A stretch of 64,000 nt of DNA from Mariannaea sp. PMI_226. Its lineage: Eukaryota > Ascomycota > Sordariomycetes > Hypocreales > Nectriaceae. The position numbers and the translations under genes are program-made. The DNA lies in the NCBI GenBank assembly GCA_024336345.1, contig JANFOG010000004.1, positions 992,001-1,056,000 on the forward strand, given 5' to 3'. The notes below the pieces were generated by a model that was given only the letters and a program-made list of their open reading frames with translations, searched no databases and was not told the origin of the DNA. How positions within the stretch are numbered: position 1 is the first letter of the stretch; every line of letters begins with the position of its first letter. Positions 1 through 12,908 of the stretch are shown here, piece by piece.

Positions 1-1080
1 GTCAGGACAAATCGCTCGGCGCTCAGAATCTCAGCTTCGGTAAAGCCATCATCGGCAACGCGCTTGAAGTTCTCAACATGAGGAGAAAGGACCTCCTCGT
101 ACTTGGAAGCAATGAACATGGCAGTGATGCCGACGAGCTGGAGACGGTCAAGCTGAACCACCTTTTCAGAAAGGAAGCGGTCGATGATGTTGACAGCGAG
201 GAAAAGAGTTTCAGGAAGAAGGTGAAAGCGGGTGTGAACCTCGATGAGCCAATCGATGAGAATACCACGGGTCTTCCATTCCAAGTCGTCCTGGTGGTTC
301 ATGTACTGGGGGTTAGGAATAGAGTTGCACTCGAGGTCGCGGAGATACTCGAAAATCTCGTTGGCATATTCGGCCACCATGAGTGGATCATCAAGATCCT
401 CAGAATCGAGATCTTTGACACCAGGAGGATAAACAGTGCCGAGAGCATTCGGTTCACCCTCGACTTCAGACTCAACCTCAGGGGCGGGCTTCAAGTCATC
501 TTCTTCAGCGGGCTCGGAGTGGACACGCTCGCGCTTGTTTGTCTCTGTGTCCTTTCGTACGACATCGTTCTCATTAGTGAGAGACTGCTCCTTGGTAGTT
601 GATGTGGCCTTTCGCTTCGGAGGATGGGCAATAGAGCCAGCGCCGGATCGCTTGGTCTCAGTCTTCTTGTTGGGTTCCTTGGAGGTCAGAGGAGCTCTGG
701 TAGGTCGCGTTGTGCTCTTGGTAATTCCAGTTGGCTGGGCAGCCTTGGAGACAAGTCCACCCTTGGTCTTCTTGGTTTCCACGCCATCGTTCTTTCCATA
801 GTTGCTGACATCACCCAGTGCGGCGCGTTTTCTGGCACCAGCAGCAGCTGTGCTGTTAGCAGCAGGCTTCTTGGTCTGGAGGGCGCCCTTTGAAGGAAGA
901 GCTAATTCATCGACGTTGAGGGCGGCAGCCTTGGCTCGAGTCATACGCGTCGTACGACTGTTCTCGTCGTTCTCGTTAGAGACAACGCGAGTACGAGTGG
1001 TTCGTCCCTAAGATTTTGCGTTAGATTGGGAAGATTGAGGATGTTTGACATCGCGTCCCAATGCAACTTACGGGAGGCAT
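1..1080 (-). CDS. G2/mitotic-specific B-type cyclin, partial (C-terminus beyond left edge)
   Basis: This gene encodes the regulatory partner of Cdk1 that drives entry into mitosis (NimE/Cdc13 family), acting in the nucleus and degraded by the APC/C. The start ATG is at 1080-1078. A three-codon first exon (MPP) is followed by a 64-nt intron (1008-1071, GTAAGT donor, CTAAC branch), and exon 2 runs from 1007 off the left edge, giving about 338 visible residues. A destruction box, RAALGDVSN, lies near residues 64-72 of a basic, Lys/Thr-rich, disordered N-terminus. The cyclin box begins near TRGILIDWLIEVH and continues through LPETLFLAVNIIDRFL and FIASKYEEV. The second cyclin fold is outside the window. 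The D-box and cyclin box together make the family call firm. The precise orthologue (main B cyclin rather than a paralogue) is inferred. Confidence 0.93.
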
Positions 1081-2733
1081 CTTGATGGTAATGTGGTGTT
1101 GATTAGGTCGAATACTATCAGAGGCCGTGCTGTGAAAGAGTTAGTTGACGCGTCGGAGACAGAATGTTAAAAGAGAAGATGGTGGTTTAAAGAGTAAGGA
1201 AAAATTGAGCCCAAGTAGTTATGAAAGCTCTCTAAGACATTCGAATGTAAAAGAGGAATTCGGGGACCGACCTCTAGTTTGATGATAGATAAATGACCCA
1301 ACACACAACACGGCGAGTGGAATGTTGTGTATATGTGTAATGGGAAGTAGTGTGGTGAAAGGCTGGCCAAGATAGTTAGAGAGAGTGGGCCAGTGCGGCA
1401 GCAGGTCGTTAAAAGGAAGTGGAAGATAATGCGGAAGAGAGAAAGCAATGTCAAGCTCCAGGCGGAGGCGAGGTGTTTATGTTGTAGAGTAAGGTCGTGA
1501 GGAAGATGGAAGTGTTTTGAGGGAGCGGAGCAGCAGGGCAGGATGGGAGTGGACCAGGCGCGGCTGGGTACGTACCTATGGTGTCGCGCGAAGATGGTTG
1601 CTACGTCAAGCGTGATGTCCCACCTGTGGTTGGTGAGGATTGGACACTGGCCAAGGGAGACGTGACAGGGCTCTTGTCGGACGTGTAGACACGCGAAGTG
1701 GATGCTGCTGAGAAAGAAGAAAGCTGCAGATAGTTTGAGGCCAAAACGAAGCAATGCGGGCGATAGGCGGGCAGAGCAGGAAAAGGATGAACCGATGGAG
1801 CTGGCAGATGCAAAGAGGGGGATGAAGGCTCGGATGGTAGAAACAAAGATCAAGAGCAGAAATAAGCAGGGCCAAGGTGAAAAAGAATCAACAGAGCGAA
1901 AGTTGAAGGTTCTGGGGACTTTGGACTAAAATGGTGGAGGGGCGGCTGGGTGATGAGATGTGGATGTGAATGGGGAACGTAGACGCGAAGCTTGTCGACC
2001 TGATCTGAATTCTGGAGAGGCCGACAGGGACGAACAGGGACGGGAGCGGCGCGAGAGGAAATTTCGGTACGTACCGCAGGGGAATGCTCCACCATCAACA
2101 ACGACAACCGCCGGGCAACGCTCCTTCCATTGGACCAGCCGCCGGGAGACTTGTTGCGCGAGCAGCACAGGCCATGTGGCTCGTCGCGCCCTGGCCAGGG
2201 GCACTAGCCACGGGAGCTGGCCCCGCAGAAACGCGCCAGGCCTGTGGCGGTGCGGCCATTGCTGCTGGCTGCCAAAGCCAGACCCAACCAGTCCTCGGTC
2301 CCATCCGTGCATAGGTACGTACAGTATCAAGGAAGGTAGGTCGGTTTGTGTGCAGGGCTATCGGGAAAATGGGACAACCTATCTCCGATGAAATTTCCAT
2401 GCTTGTCAACGTCCGACGATGAGGGACGAGGACATCAGCCAGTACAATTGGTGAACGTTGACGTCCACCAGCGCCGCCCTCGCCAATTTTGAGTGCCATT
2501 GCTCCCGAAATTTGGAGACTTTCGTAGGGGCATTGGCTACCTAGGGAATTCCTGTCGGTCAATTCACCCTGGTTGACCCTAGGAAGAAGCTTCAACGTCC
2601 TCAACGGGTCCATTTTTGCCTCGGGCTCGAGACGAAACTGCATGCAGTCACTTTGGTCAATGCGACCAGGCCCTTATTAACCGAATTCATTGATTGTGGG
2701 AGAATTTCCACAGCGGGTTTTTCCTAAAACAAA
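1081..2733. promoter_or_regulatory. Divergent intergenic region between cyclin B and mitochondrial uL2m
   Basis: This 1.65 kb region separates two genes that start back to back, so it must hold both promoters and leaders. Open frames on both strands, the longest being 228 codons on the minus strand at 1167-1853, show no recognisable domain and have low-complexity composition. I treat them as chance frames, or as part of a long 5' leader of the cyclin gene. No RNA gene is visible. Confidence 0.6.
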
Positions 2734-3971
2734 ATGCTTCAGCCTCGTCTCCAGTTCGCTGCGGCGAGTCAGAGCCTCTTCCGCCTCGCCTTAAATCGCA
2801 CGATTACCCGAACATATGCGACAGCCTCAAGCTCCAGCTCTAGTATCAGCGATTCAACATCTGCACCTTCCGAATCCGAGTCCCGCACCTCAGCTATTCT
2901 CCGGACCTATAAGCCTCGCACTCCCGGTGTCCGTCATTTACGACGACCGATCAACGATCATCTGTGGAAGGGACGCCCGTTCCTCCCACTGACTTTCCCC
3001 AAGAAGGGACACGCCAAAGGTGGACGTAATGTGTCTGGCAGAATTACTGTGAGACACCGTGGAGGTGGTGCGAAGAGGAGAATAAGAACGGTTGACTTCA
3101 TCCGCAACCGTCCAGGACCCCACCTGGTTGAGCGGATTGAATACGATCCTGGCCGAAGCGCTCACATTGCGTTGGTTACTGAGCGGGCCACTGGCCGCTA
3201 TAGCTACATTCTTGCTGCCGAGGGACTGAGGGCTGGCGATGTTGTTCACAGCTATCGTGCTGGTATTCCTCAGGATCTTCTCGACAGCATGGGCGGTATC
3301 ATCGATCCCGGTATTCTTGCAGCCAGGACTGCTTTCCGCGGAAACTGTCTGCCAATGCACATGATCCCTGTAGGAACCACGGTATTTGCTGTTGGCTCAG
3401 CTGCCAAGCGCGGTGCTGTATTCTGTCGCAGTGCCGGAACCTCAGCCGTTGTAGTGAACAAAAACGAAGAGACCAAAGACGATGGAACCAGGGTCATGAC
3501 TGGCAAGTACGTCGAAGTGCGGCTTCAGAGTGGTGAAGTTCGCCGCGTGAGCAAGAATGCCTGTGCGACCATTGGCGTTGCCAGCAACATCCACCACCAT
3601 TACCGACAGTTGGGCAAGGCAGGACGAAGCCGATGGCTCAATATCCGACCTACTGTGCGTGGTGTTGCCATGAACAAGGGTATGTTCATATTATACGATG
3701 ACGCCATTGACATTATACGTGCTAACTCTGAGTGCAGTTGACCATCCTCATGGTGGTGGTAGAGGTAAATCGAAGGGTAATCGCCATCCTGTCAGTCCCT
3801 GGGGTGTTCCGGTAAGTTCCTCTCCAACTGAAGAGTTTGCTCCAAGCCAGCATTGACACATCACCATAGACCAAATCCGGTTACAAGACACGACGCAAGC
3901 ACAATGTCAACAAGTGGGTTGTGGTTCCTCGACCCCGCAATCACGGCAAGCGACGCGACAAGTCCTCGTAG
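2734..3971 (+). CDS. Mitochondrial large-subunit ribosomal protein uL2m (L2, Rml2-like)
   Basis: This is a structural protein of the mitochondrial 54S subunit that lies close to the peptidyl transferase centre. Three exons join as 2734-3679, 3738-3811 and 3870-3971, giving 373 aa. Both introns are 58 nt, and the first has a clear GCTAAC branch. The first about 55 residues are Ser/Arg/Thr-rich and lack acidic residues near the start, as expected for a mitochondrial presequence. The bacterial-type L2 body follows: [16 protein letters not shown], then RAGDVVHS. Splicing exon 1 to exon 2 restores the highly conserved [16 protein letters not shown] loop, whose His is the conserved residue near the catalytic centre, and the last exon supplies [10 protein letters not shown]. 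The presequence plus the bacterial-like C-terminus rule out the cytosolic uL2 gene. The ATG has A at -3. Confidence 0.95.
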
Positions 3972-6900
3972 ACGCGAGAGTAGATGGTCTGGCTCTCTCG
4001 TTGCTAGGTGCTAGGAGGAAAAAGGAATACACGAGGGGAGGCTGAAGCGCGCCAGCGTGTTGTATATTATGACGCTGCATTGTACCATACCTATGTGACA
4101 TTATAGATGAGGCATGTGTTGAAACATGGGAGCGCGGTATCTCTCTCCATTCATCAAGCCCACAAACGCTGTGATGCTATTTTCATTTGATGAGCAGTAA
4201 CCTTGGTTCCCCCCCTTTTTTTTTTCTTTGGAATAAAGGTTTCAAGAGAAATTCCGGGATGATGGAGAATGGTTGGCTGTCGACAGCCATTGCCAAATAA
4301 GTGCGTAGTCACTAATAAGTTTCAGGAGCTCGTCCGCCTAAGATCTAACGATTAATGCATGGAGTAGGGAACAACATGCAGCGCGTAACTAAATGCAAAA
4401 TGTATGGGCAAGATGCGCAGAAAGCTGAGAATAATGTCTCGGCATGGCGTTTTCTGTACCCAAACACTCAGCAACGATGCAATTAGGACGATCGCTAAAG
4501 TCGCGTAGTTTCACCTAGCAATTTATAGGTACCTACTAATAATCTTCCCCCGAGGTGCTGGAAGTCCCACTATCAAAAGGGGAAGTGTGAATTCCCGTAG
4601 GGAGAATAACTACACGTTATTACTCTTGCCGCCTGTCTCGGCATATTCACCACACACAGTCACGGTTGCTCCAGTGGCCTTCTTAGTCTTTGGAAGAAAT
4701 GGAACAGGTCCAGGATCAGACTGGAACTGATGTACAACAACGCCAGGCCTAACATATCTTACTTGAGAACATTTGCGTAGCTACGCCCGCGTGATATTGT
4801 AAAATCACGATACAAATATCTAGCGTAGGAGATCAGCTTTGTGACCCGGCAACTGAAATATCGGCTATCTCAGCCAACGGGATTTCCGCCTAGAAATGCT
4901 GGTGTTCTGCAGCTCACCTCGGACAAAGGCTCAGTGCGTGCTTTCAAAGCGACCTCGACAAACTACGACATTAGGTACCTTCCTGAACTCAAATTTATTG
5001 CATTGTATTTAGCACTTAATCTTGCTGCCATTGCTCCTTTCACATTCCAAGGTATTTAGAGATCGGATTATGCTAGCTGATTGGTGGGATTTTCTTCAAC
5101 TTCTTTCGGCGGTACAGTTTCCTCTGGATAAGTTTAACCAGCAAATGTTTTCATCTTGGCAGGAAATTATCCTTAAATGTATTCTTACATCCTCTCCCTT
5201 TTGACAGATATTTTTGTGGCTTTATGATGGCTTCACTGGGAATTAACCCGAAAAAGCCTGATAATTATCAACTCAAGGGCAACGCGCGATTCTGAACCAA
5301 ACCAACACTTCAAGATACTAATCGCGTTTCAAAGAGAGAAAGAGAGAGAGAGATGTTTTCAAAGGCCATGCATAATAACAATGTTGAATGTTTACTGTTG
5401 TCATTATATCAATGCAGTACATAGAAATTAAAAGGGAGCCAAGAAATGCTTAAAGTTGTGGGAAATTGCGATATGACGGCCTTGAGATATGGATCTGAAT
5501 ACAGGACAGCCCGCAACAACCTAGCATAGCAAGGGGGAAAGGGGACAAGCAAGCGCCGTTGACGACGATCCATCAACTGAGACAGAAATTGCGGCATCAA
5601 TCGTTAGCTGGGGTAGCGACGAAGCGGAACTGAAACTATTAATATGAACCATGGCTGGAACCCCGGAAAGGTTTCAACATGCGAACAGTCGGTACATCCT
5701 TGTTGCGATGCAAACACCAATCTGCTATGTAGCACATCAAGTGGACACTCGAAACATTGAGATAACCTACGTAGGTATTCGCCAAGGACAATGTAGTTGA
5801 GTGTAGCACGGTGGTACATACTAACGAGCTGGAGCTGTATTTATTGATTATTTAATGCACTCTGAAGTACGATATCTCGGGGAGGTGCACAAAGTTGCTG
5901 CGATTTACTGAACATACGGGCCTACCTACTCTATAACTATAAGGTACCTAGGCAGGTGGGTGAAGTGCATGTATTCCATGGCAGATATGAGAGAACTGAT
6001 AGAATATTAAAAAAAAAAAACGCCAGTTCACATGTGCCACACCTATTCCCTGAAAAACTGTTTTCGATTGCTAAGCTAATCTATACCGAGTAATCTGTAG
6101 TCGTTGGAGACACAATGAAGCTGAGTGGACACGCGCGCCACCGTGCACGCACCGGAGAACGAGACTATGAGTGCTTGGCCTTTTTGCTCAGCCTCGCTGG
6201 GCCACGTAAACGGGGGGGCATGGGCGGGATGGGGAGGGAACACTCTCTCCACTGTCTGATGAGTAAGGGGAGTGTTTGGTGGAGGGGCATAGCATATCAC
6301 GGCAGCATGTGCTGCGTACGGAGTAAGCTGAGAAGGGGATGAATGCGCGACGTTTACAATGACCGTTGAAAGGCTGGTGACTAAGATGAAGGTTGGGAAT
6401 ATATGATATGCTAAAGTTCCTACCTATGTGCCTGAGTACCTTGGTAGACAGAGGAGGGATGAATGCGGGCGACCTGCTGCAGGTTCTTACTCCTTCGGTT
6501 GTCGGCATTTGGTACCTTACGTGCTTTGCCTTCCTGCGTACATAGTAGTGCCTGATCAGATGCCAAGATAGAGATTTATGTCGTCTCATGTGTCAATGCG
6601 TCGAATATTTCAACCATGCGCCTCCCCCAATCACTTCTGTCCCTTCGTAATTAATAATGGTGTAATCTTTCTTGGGTGTAGAATTAAGGTGTTCTGGTGT
6701 GTTTTTATGTCGCGCCCTTATAGTCTAGTTCCAGTATGATAATACCTGCTGCACTCTGTACAGCCATTCTTGGTACCGCTAGTGGGAATGCCATCCAATT
6801 GGGTCTTGGCAATGACAGGGCACCCAGGCTCAGCGCTTGTTCAACTGGATGATCTCCGTTCTTGGTCAGTCTCTGTACATACCATGGTAGAAGCTGTGGA

Positions 6901-8420
6901 ACTCGGCTACGGGGGTTTCATCAGACGTATCTGTCATAATTTAACCAGACGTGTGTCCGGTGCCTCACCAAGGATGGCACAGAAGGTATCGCGTCGTATG
7001 TAGGTAGGTAAGGTAGGTAATGGTGCCGTGCTATGCGGTTCTGTGCTGTAAATGGGCCCAGGTGGCACAATCAAATGTCAGAGGAGGGAGCAGCATCAGC
7101 CACTCATCCACTCATCCAGTGTGGCATGTGTTCCATTGAAGATTACTTTCCCCCCCAAACCACGCGATCAATTCCCTAAAGGAGGTACCAACACTTTAGG
7201 TTGTGTGCCTGACAGTCTAATTCAAGTTCGATGTAAGAATTGAGAAGCAAGTAATCCCATCACGAACCACTTCAAGGAGAGAAGAAAATAGATTTTGTCA
7301 AACGCTGGACAGAACCAGAACTATAATTCACTACGTCGACATGAAAGGGAATCATAGGGGGCAATCAGAGGGGGAAGAAAAAAAAAAAGTACCCAATCAA
7401 TTTACAAGAAGCACAAAGAAAGAGCCCCAGAGACCTCACGCCCTAGTAGCCCATCCACTTTGTGCGCCCGACCTTTACCAAGCACCTAGCTCCCCAGCCT
7501 ACCGACTTGGGCTAAAGAAGCTCCATGATGTACTTCTATTTTCTGCACCTCTCCTTGGCCCAATCGTACTGGTAGAGGTACTTGGGTCATTATTTCACAC
7601 CGCCAAAGATCAGAAGAAGAAGAAGAAGGGCTCAAAAAAAAGAAAAGAAAAGAAAAAATGCACTAGGTGATTACGGACGGAGAAAGTTTGGTCGATCGTT
7701 TATTATCCATTCAAATCGGCTCCTCTAAAAGACCCTCTTTTGCCTCTCTCACTGCCACCAACTAAGCTACCCCAGGACGTCCGATCGATGTACCGTAGTA
7801 GGTCTAGGTACCTTGGCTTGGGTAGCGATCCATGGATACTTCATCTGCGCACTCTTGGCGGATATCGATGCACTGCCCACCTTGATTACAGCATTCTCCA
7901 CTACCCATCACACACAGCAAGTTTGTGCTGCGTGCTGTTCTGTGCTGTGCAGAGTGCTTACATAGCAAAGGATTTTTTTGTCTCCTCCTCATCATCACCC
8001 TCTTCCTCCTCCTATTGCTACTGCTGCTGCTGCTGATGCCCTGGTTCCTTAAAAAAAAAACCTTTCAACTACCGGCATCAGCGTTCCTTCTTGACCCGCC
8101 ACCTACATACATCTCCCATTTCACCTTTCACTTAAGTTCCATTTTTTTTACCCTTCTCATACCCTCCCTCTCCCGCCGGCGGGTATAATATAACATACCT
8201 GGACTGACCGAGAAGGAAAAAGTGATTCCATTTATACCTTTTTGTATCCCCCTCTTTTTGGACTTTTGTTGTCACTGGGACCCCGACCGACTGACGTGTT
8301 GGACAACACCCCCGGGGGTCTGTGGATCTTTCACACCTTTCACTCAACTAAATATCTTCCCCATCTCCCTCCTCTTCTCGACACTCCTCTCCTCTCCTCT
8401 TGATCTCTTTCTTTTCCGAT
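3972..8420. other. 4.4 kb intergenic region, no gene supported
   Basis: I see no conserved protein, tRNA or rRNA on either strand. The region is moderately AT-rich and contains a (GA)n run at about 5331-5353, A-runs near 6009 and 7379, and several TAGGTACC-like words (for example near 4529, 4973, 5942 and 7807). A pyrimidine-rich stretch with CTCCTCCT and CTGCTGCTG repeats occurs near 7980-8036. The last about 400 nt are CT-rich and probably form the promoter and leader of the lipid phosphatase gene. Open frames of 60-130 codons here look random. Confidence 0.5.
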
Positions 8421-9943
8421 ATGCCATTATTTCCCAAATCATACCAAAAGATGGGTGACTCAGGGTTTGGAGGACTTTCTTTCGCCAAGCGCCAACGGGG
8501 CGGCATCTCGATGAGACTGCTCTTCTCATATGTCTCCGACTGGCTCGCTCTCTGTGTCGTAGCTGGCATCTCGGCGGCTCTGGGCAATATTACTCCTCAC
8601 ATGAGACCCTTCTCTCTCTCAAGTCCAGATATTGCGTACGTCTCCGAATTATTATCAGTGGCGAGATTCGCCGTTCCTATGATAAACTCTCCAATGGCTG
8701 ACACTAAACGTGCCTTTTGTTTAATAGGTTCCCATTCACCGAACATGAACTCGTACCGTCGTACCTCCTACTCATTCTCAACTCTATCGTCCCTATTGTC
8801 GTCATTCTCGTCGTCACGCTGATCCTCGTGCCCGGCACCACCGTCCCAAAGGGAACCCCCAGCGGTCTGATCTGGAGACGAAAGATGTGGGAGCTCCACG
8901 TTGGCTGGCTGGGCCTCGCCCTCTCGCTCGTATCCGCCTGGGCCTTTACCCAGTGCATGAAGAACCTCTTTGGAAAGCCTCGACCTGACCTTCTTGACCG
9001 TTGCATTCCGGATATCGAGCACGTCGCCAAGTACGTCGTCGGTGGTGGCCTGGCCTGGGGTGACAATAATGGACAGCTCGTGTCTGCCGCCATCTGCACG
9101 CAGAAGGACAAGGCCAAGCTTGATGACGGCTTCCGCAGCTACCCTAGCGGCCACTCCTCGTCTGCCGCCGCCGGTCTCATCTACCTCTCGCTCTTCCTCG
9201 CCAGCAAGTTCTCTGTCACCATTCCCTATGTCATGCCCAGCCCGGCCGCCGCCGCCAGCGCCGTCACCGGCAACAAGGCGTTCCCTTCACGCTTCCGTTC
9301 CAATGCCGATCCTTATGAGCCAGCCCGTGTCCCGACGGCGCCGCGAAATGACGCCGCCAAGGACGACGACATGTATGATGAATTCAACCAAAACATGAAG
9401 GTCCAGTCTCTACGTCGCCAAGCTGCTGCCCCACCTATCTACCTGCTCGCTATCACGGTTCTTCCCTTCGGTGTCGCCATCTTCATCGCCGGCTCACGAT
9501 GGCACGATTACCGTCACACGGGCTTCGATATCATGTTTGGTTTCGCCATGGGTACCATCACCGCCATCTACGCCTTCCGCTATTACCACCTGCCCATTCG
9601 CGTTGGAGCCGGCTGGGCATGGGGTCCTCGCAGTGATGAGCGAGCATTCTGGGCTGGCGTAGGTAGGCTAGGCTTTGTCGGCGAAGACGAGGAGACTGGG
9701 TACCACCCCCAACCTCGTATGGACCGCGAGACTGCATTCGCCGCTGCTTCCACATCCTACCCCGCCATGACTTCGGGAGTTCTCACTCAGAGACCCGTAA
9801 CCAACATCCCAGAGGACACTGACGAGAGAGAAGTGGGCCTTCAGCGCCAGGCGTCATCAGTATATGACGACGTGGAGCTGCGACATATCTCTCCTCCTCC
9901 TCCCATTGCGGAAACCGAGGAAACCGCGGCCCCCCGCGTATGA
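8421..9943 (+). CDS. PAP2-superfamily lipid phosphatase (Dpp1-like phosphatidate/diacylglycerol pyrophosphate phosphatase)
   Basis: This integral-membrane enzyme dephosphorylates phosphatidate, diacylglycerol pyrophosphate or related lipid phosphates. Two exons, 8421-8635 and 8728-9943, are joined across a 92-nt intron, giving 476 aa. All three PAP2 signatures are intact: KNLFGKPRP (about residues 150-158, KX6RP), PSGH (about 211-214) and SRWHDYRHTGFD (about 328-339, SRX5HX3D), with the catalytic His residues present. About six hydrophobic segments surround them. An insert rich in Pro, Asp and basic residues separates motif 2 from motif 3, and the C-terminal about 90 residues form an acidic tail with a Pro run. 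The ATG at 8421 is the first in frame. A second ATG at 8451 (MGDSG) has A at -3 and G at +4 and may be the real start. Yeast Dpp1 is vacuolar, and that location is only inferred here. Confidence 0.93.
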
Positions 9944-11016
9944 AGAAACGATTTATGACAACATGTAGTGTAGATTGTTGGACTTGTGAGAATACTTTTG
10001 TATCTCTGTATTCTAATTTTTTTTTTTGATGTCATCTACCGTTGACAATATACATATATGTATGTGGTCTTGGAATATGGTAGTCGGGATTTATTTGGGC
10101 TTTTTTCTCCTGCCTATACTAGAAGGGATTGGTTCTGGCGTATTTTGGATATAATCCATGGACATATAATAGAGAAAATATGTTTCGCATAACAAGTTGT
10201 GTTGAATGAAATATATGAATTTTTATCTTTTAATCTTGCTCTACTAGTTCTCAAGATTCATGGCCGAGCAACGTCAAACACAAAACACACATGTAGAGCA
10301 AAAAGAAAAACCCTGATGAGCTTCAGCCCCTCTTATCAACCACAACGAGGAGGCTGGTCTTGCGGAGTGCAAATGTCCATTTGGCCCTGTCCCTCACAAA
10401 TGAGAAAAGAAAAAAAGACAAAAATGTCTTTTGAAAGAATATGCCCAAGAAAGGAGTAGTTATTCAAAGTACGGAGTACAAGAAATAAACAATATGATCG
10501 CTTCCGTTTGAACGGCTAAAACTCGAAGATGTTTAAAAATAAAAGAGCAATGTTTCGTTGGCTAACCCAGCCTTTGCCATGCCTGTCTTCCGCCCTCCCC
10601 TTTTCCCCTTCCCCCCTCCCATCCTTCCAAGAAACGCCAATTCGTTAGAACCCCCAACCAAAAGGTTCGAAGCGCCGGCCTTTTTTTTCGTTTCTCAATA
10701 TGACAGCCGGGGCATAGTTAGGCGTGTGTATAGACGAAAAAGGAGGGGTTAATTATCCTTGAGAATGTGGCTCAGCCGGCCCTTTGTCGTCCTCGTTTCC
10801 CGTCCTCACACATGTTCGGCGGACACGGAGGAAGTTTTGCCTGGCCTTTCCCTCCCTATTTCGCTTCGCTTAGTCGCTATGTTTAGAAAGCCGCTCGCTT
10901 CTTGAACCATCTGATCTCCTCAGTATTGTATGTTCTTTATGTAACCAGATTTCCCGCCAAAGCCCTGCGTCATCTTTGTTGCCATCTCCCTTTTTTCTTT
11001 TTTTACTTCGTTTATT
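9944..11016. other. Convergent intergenic region, 3' ends of the lipid phosphatase and CK2 beta genes
   Basis: This is about 1.07 kb between two converging genes. It is AT-rich just after 9943 and pyrimidine-rich near 10558-10640, and it includes one copy of the TACGGAGTA word at about 10470. I see no conserved coding sequence and no RNA gene. Confidence 0.5.
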
Positions 11017-12109
11017 TCACAGGCCCTCAGCCATCCGGCCATCGATTCCTTCAAATTCGACTTCGTCCTCCTCTCCATCGTCTTCGTCGCCTAGTTCGTC
11101 GCGGAAGCCTGTCTCTATATCCAGTTTTCGCAGCCTTCGGCGCATGTCATCTCGCTTCGTGTTCTGCCAGCGCACGAGAGCAGCCGAGGCGTGAACTTTG
11201 AAACCGTAGACGCGGGGGATGTAGCGTTCGACGCTCTTCTGGGGGATGAGAGCAGGGTACACCTGGAACAGGATGTTGTGGAACGAGGTACCGAAGTATG
11301 CACCGTCGATGGCGGCATGTCGAGATGACTTGGGGTTGTATATGTCCTCGCAGCGAGCACAGTAGAGCTTCACGGGCTTGAGGTTGGGGATATCGAAGAG
11401 ACCCATGGGGAGAAGAGGGTGTGATTGGCACTGGACGCGTGGACACTTGCCAAATTCGCCCTTTTTGTATTTGTCAAGCTGTTTGAGGTGGGAAAAAGAA
11501 ACGATGTCAGCATATATGAAAATGATTATGAAAGGATGGCAGGTAGACAACGATGTGCCTCGTCGAGAATAAAAAACATACCATCTTGGCCAAGCCTCTG
11601 GTAGTCACAATATATCGAGCATGAACCAGACCATACAGATGCCGAGCCGACTTTTCAATCGTCTCGCGCATCTCATCGTCGCAGTCTAGGTCGAAAACGT
11701 CGGTGACGAGGTCGAGAGCATATTGGTAGTACTGGACTTCGGTGTTGAGTCCCGTAAGGTTGAATCTATCAGTCAGGTAGTCCTCATCGATCTCGCAGAA
11801 GTATTCGTTGCCTCTAGACGAAATGAACTATGCCACATAAAATGTCAGCTTCCAATATCGAGTAGAGTCGAGTTGAGAGCAAAAGAGAAAGAAAGAAGAC
11901 GGTGTCCCATCTTGTCCTTCACATAGCCCCGCAATGCGTGGCCATGGGTATGTAGAAGCAATGAAACCGGGCAGGGCCTGAGGTCTAAGAGACAGGGACA
12001 TCTGCGGGCAGACACTTCTTGGAACACCCTTCGGCCGGTTGACACTTACCCAGTCTCGCCAATAGCTGGTATAGTCGCTGTCCGACTCACTGACATAGTC
12101 GTCCATCAT
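11017..12109 (-). CDS. Casein kinase II regulatory subunit beta
   Basis: This is the regulatory dimer subunit of protein kinase CK2, which has nuclear and cytosolic roles in growth, transcription and circadian control. Three exons, 12109-12050, 11827-11582 and 11478-11017, are separated by introns of 222 and 103 nt and give 255 aa. The N-terminus carries an acidic SESDSDYTSYWRDW segment, followed by GNEYFCEIDEDY and the acidic loop DVFDLDCDDE. Four zinc-binding Cys (about C114, C119, C142 and C145) have the spacing 5-23-3 known for the family. The tail is acidic (DEDDGEEDEVEFEG). The start at 12109 has the context CCACCATGATGG. The frame stays open upstream to an ATG pair at 12283, so a Pro/Ser-rich N-terminal extension of 58 residues is possible. 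Confidence 0.95.
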
Positions 12110-12908
12110 GGTGGATGAGGATAATGGGGGAAGAGGCGTGGATCGCGAGGAGATTAGGCTGGCAAGGTGGCTCAGAGCGGAGCGACCATGCGCAGCAGGT
12201 TTGGTGATTATCGGCTGAATGCGACTGGCCGGCGGTGGCGGCGATGGAGGTGGTTGATCAAGGGAGGCCTGGCTGGTCATCAAATGCCGAGAGTGAGCGA
12301 AGCAAGCGGGCTCTGTCGTGGTGGGCGGTGGATAGTGGGTTAGTTTCTGCAGTGGGGTTGCAAGCCGCCTGAGTCCTGGGAGAGAGAGACAACCTGGAAG
12401 CGACGTGAGGCAGGGAGTGAATTACGAGGGGGCAGCCGCACGATAAGGTAACGTGACACCAGAAGTACGTACACATGCCTGACCTGACTCTCACTTCATC
12501 TCAACTTCATCTCGACTTCAATCAATCTTCTCATTGATGAGGACCAAAGATGCAAATTTCTCAAAGATAAACAAGTACTTTAAATTCAATTCTGGGGTCT
12601 TTTCTAATTCCATACAATCATCCTAAAATTCAATTGCTCAAACATAGCAAACCACCGTTTTCGTGGACAAGCACAATGCACTTGTTAAAAAATGACACCA
12701 AAAAGAAAGGTAGATATTGATGGAAAACGGTTCATGATTGTGTGGCCCTCTTTTCCAGCCTAGGTATTTACTTCCTCTCAATTCTTAATATCCCCAGCAA
12801 AAATGTCTAATTGGCTGATTCAAAAAGCAAAACGGGGGGGAAAAAGGACAAACTCCCAAAGCTCAACCCAGAAAAGGAAACAGATAACGCCTTGCTTAAA
12901 AGACAGAC
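12110..12908. promoter_or_regulatory. Promoter and leader of CK2 beta, 3' end of RIC1
   Basis: This is about 0.8 kb between two tandem minus-strand genes. The part nearest the CK2 beta start is GC-rich and open in frame (see that gene). From about 12540 it becomes AT-rich and should contain the end of the RIC1 transcript. I see no separate gene. Confidence 0.5.

Noticed and set aside
1167..1853. 228-codon minus-strand open frame upstream of cyclin B
   Set aside because: No recognisable domain, low-complexity Ser/Leu/His-rich composition, and overlapping open frames on both strands. It looks like chance or leader sequence.
7341..7670. 109-codon Lys-rich plus-strand frame
   Set aside because: Lysine runs come from A-rich low-complexity DNA; there is no conserved segment.
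10660..10685. GGTTCGAAGC word resembling a tRNA B box
   Set aside because: The bases needed for a T stem and a cloverleaf are absent. Followed by a T-run but not a tRNA.
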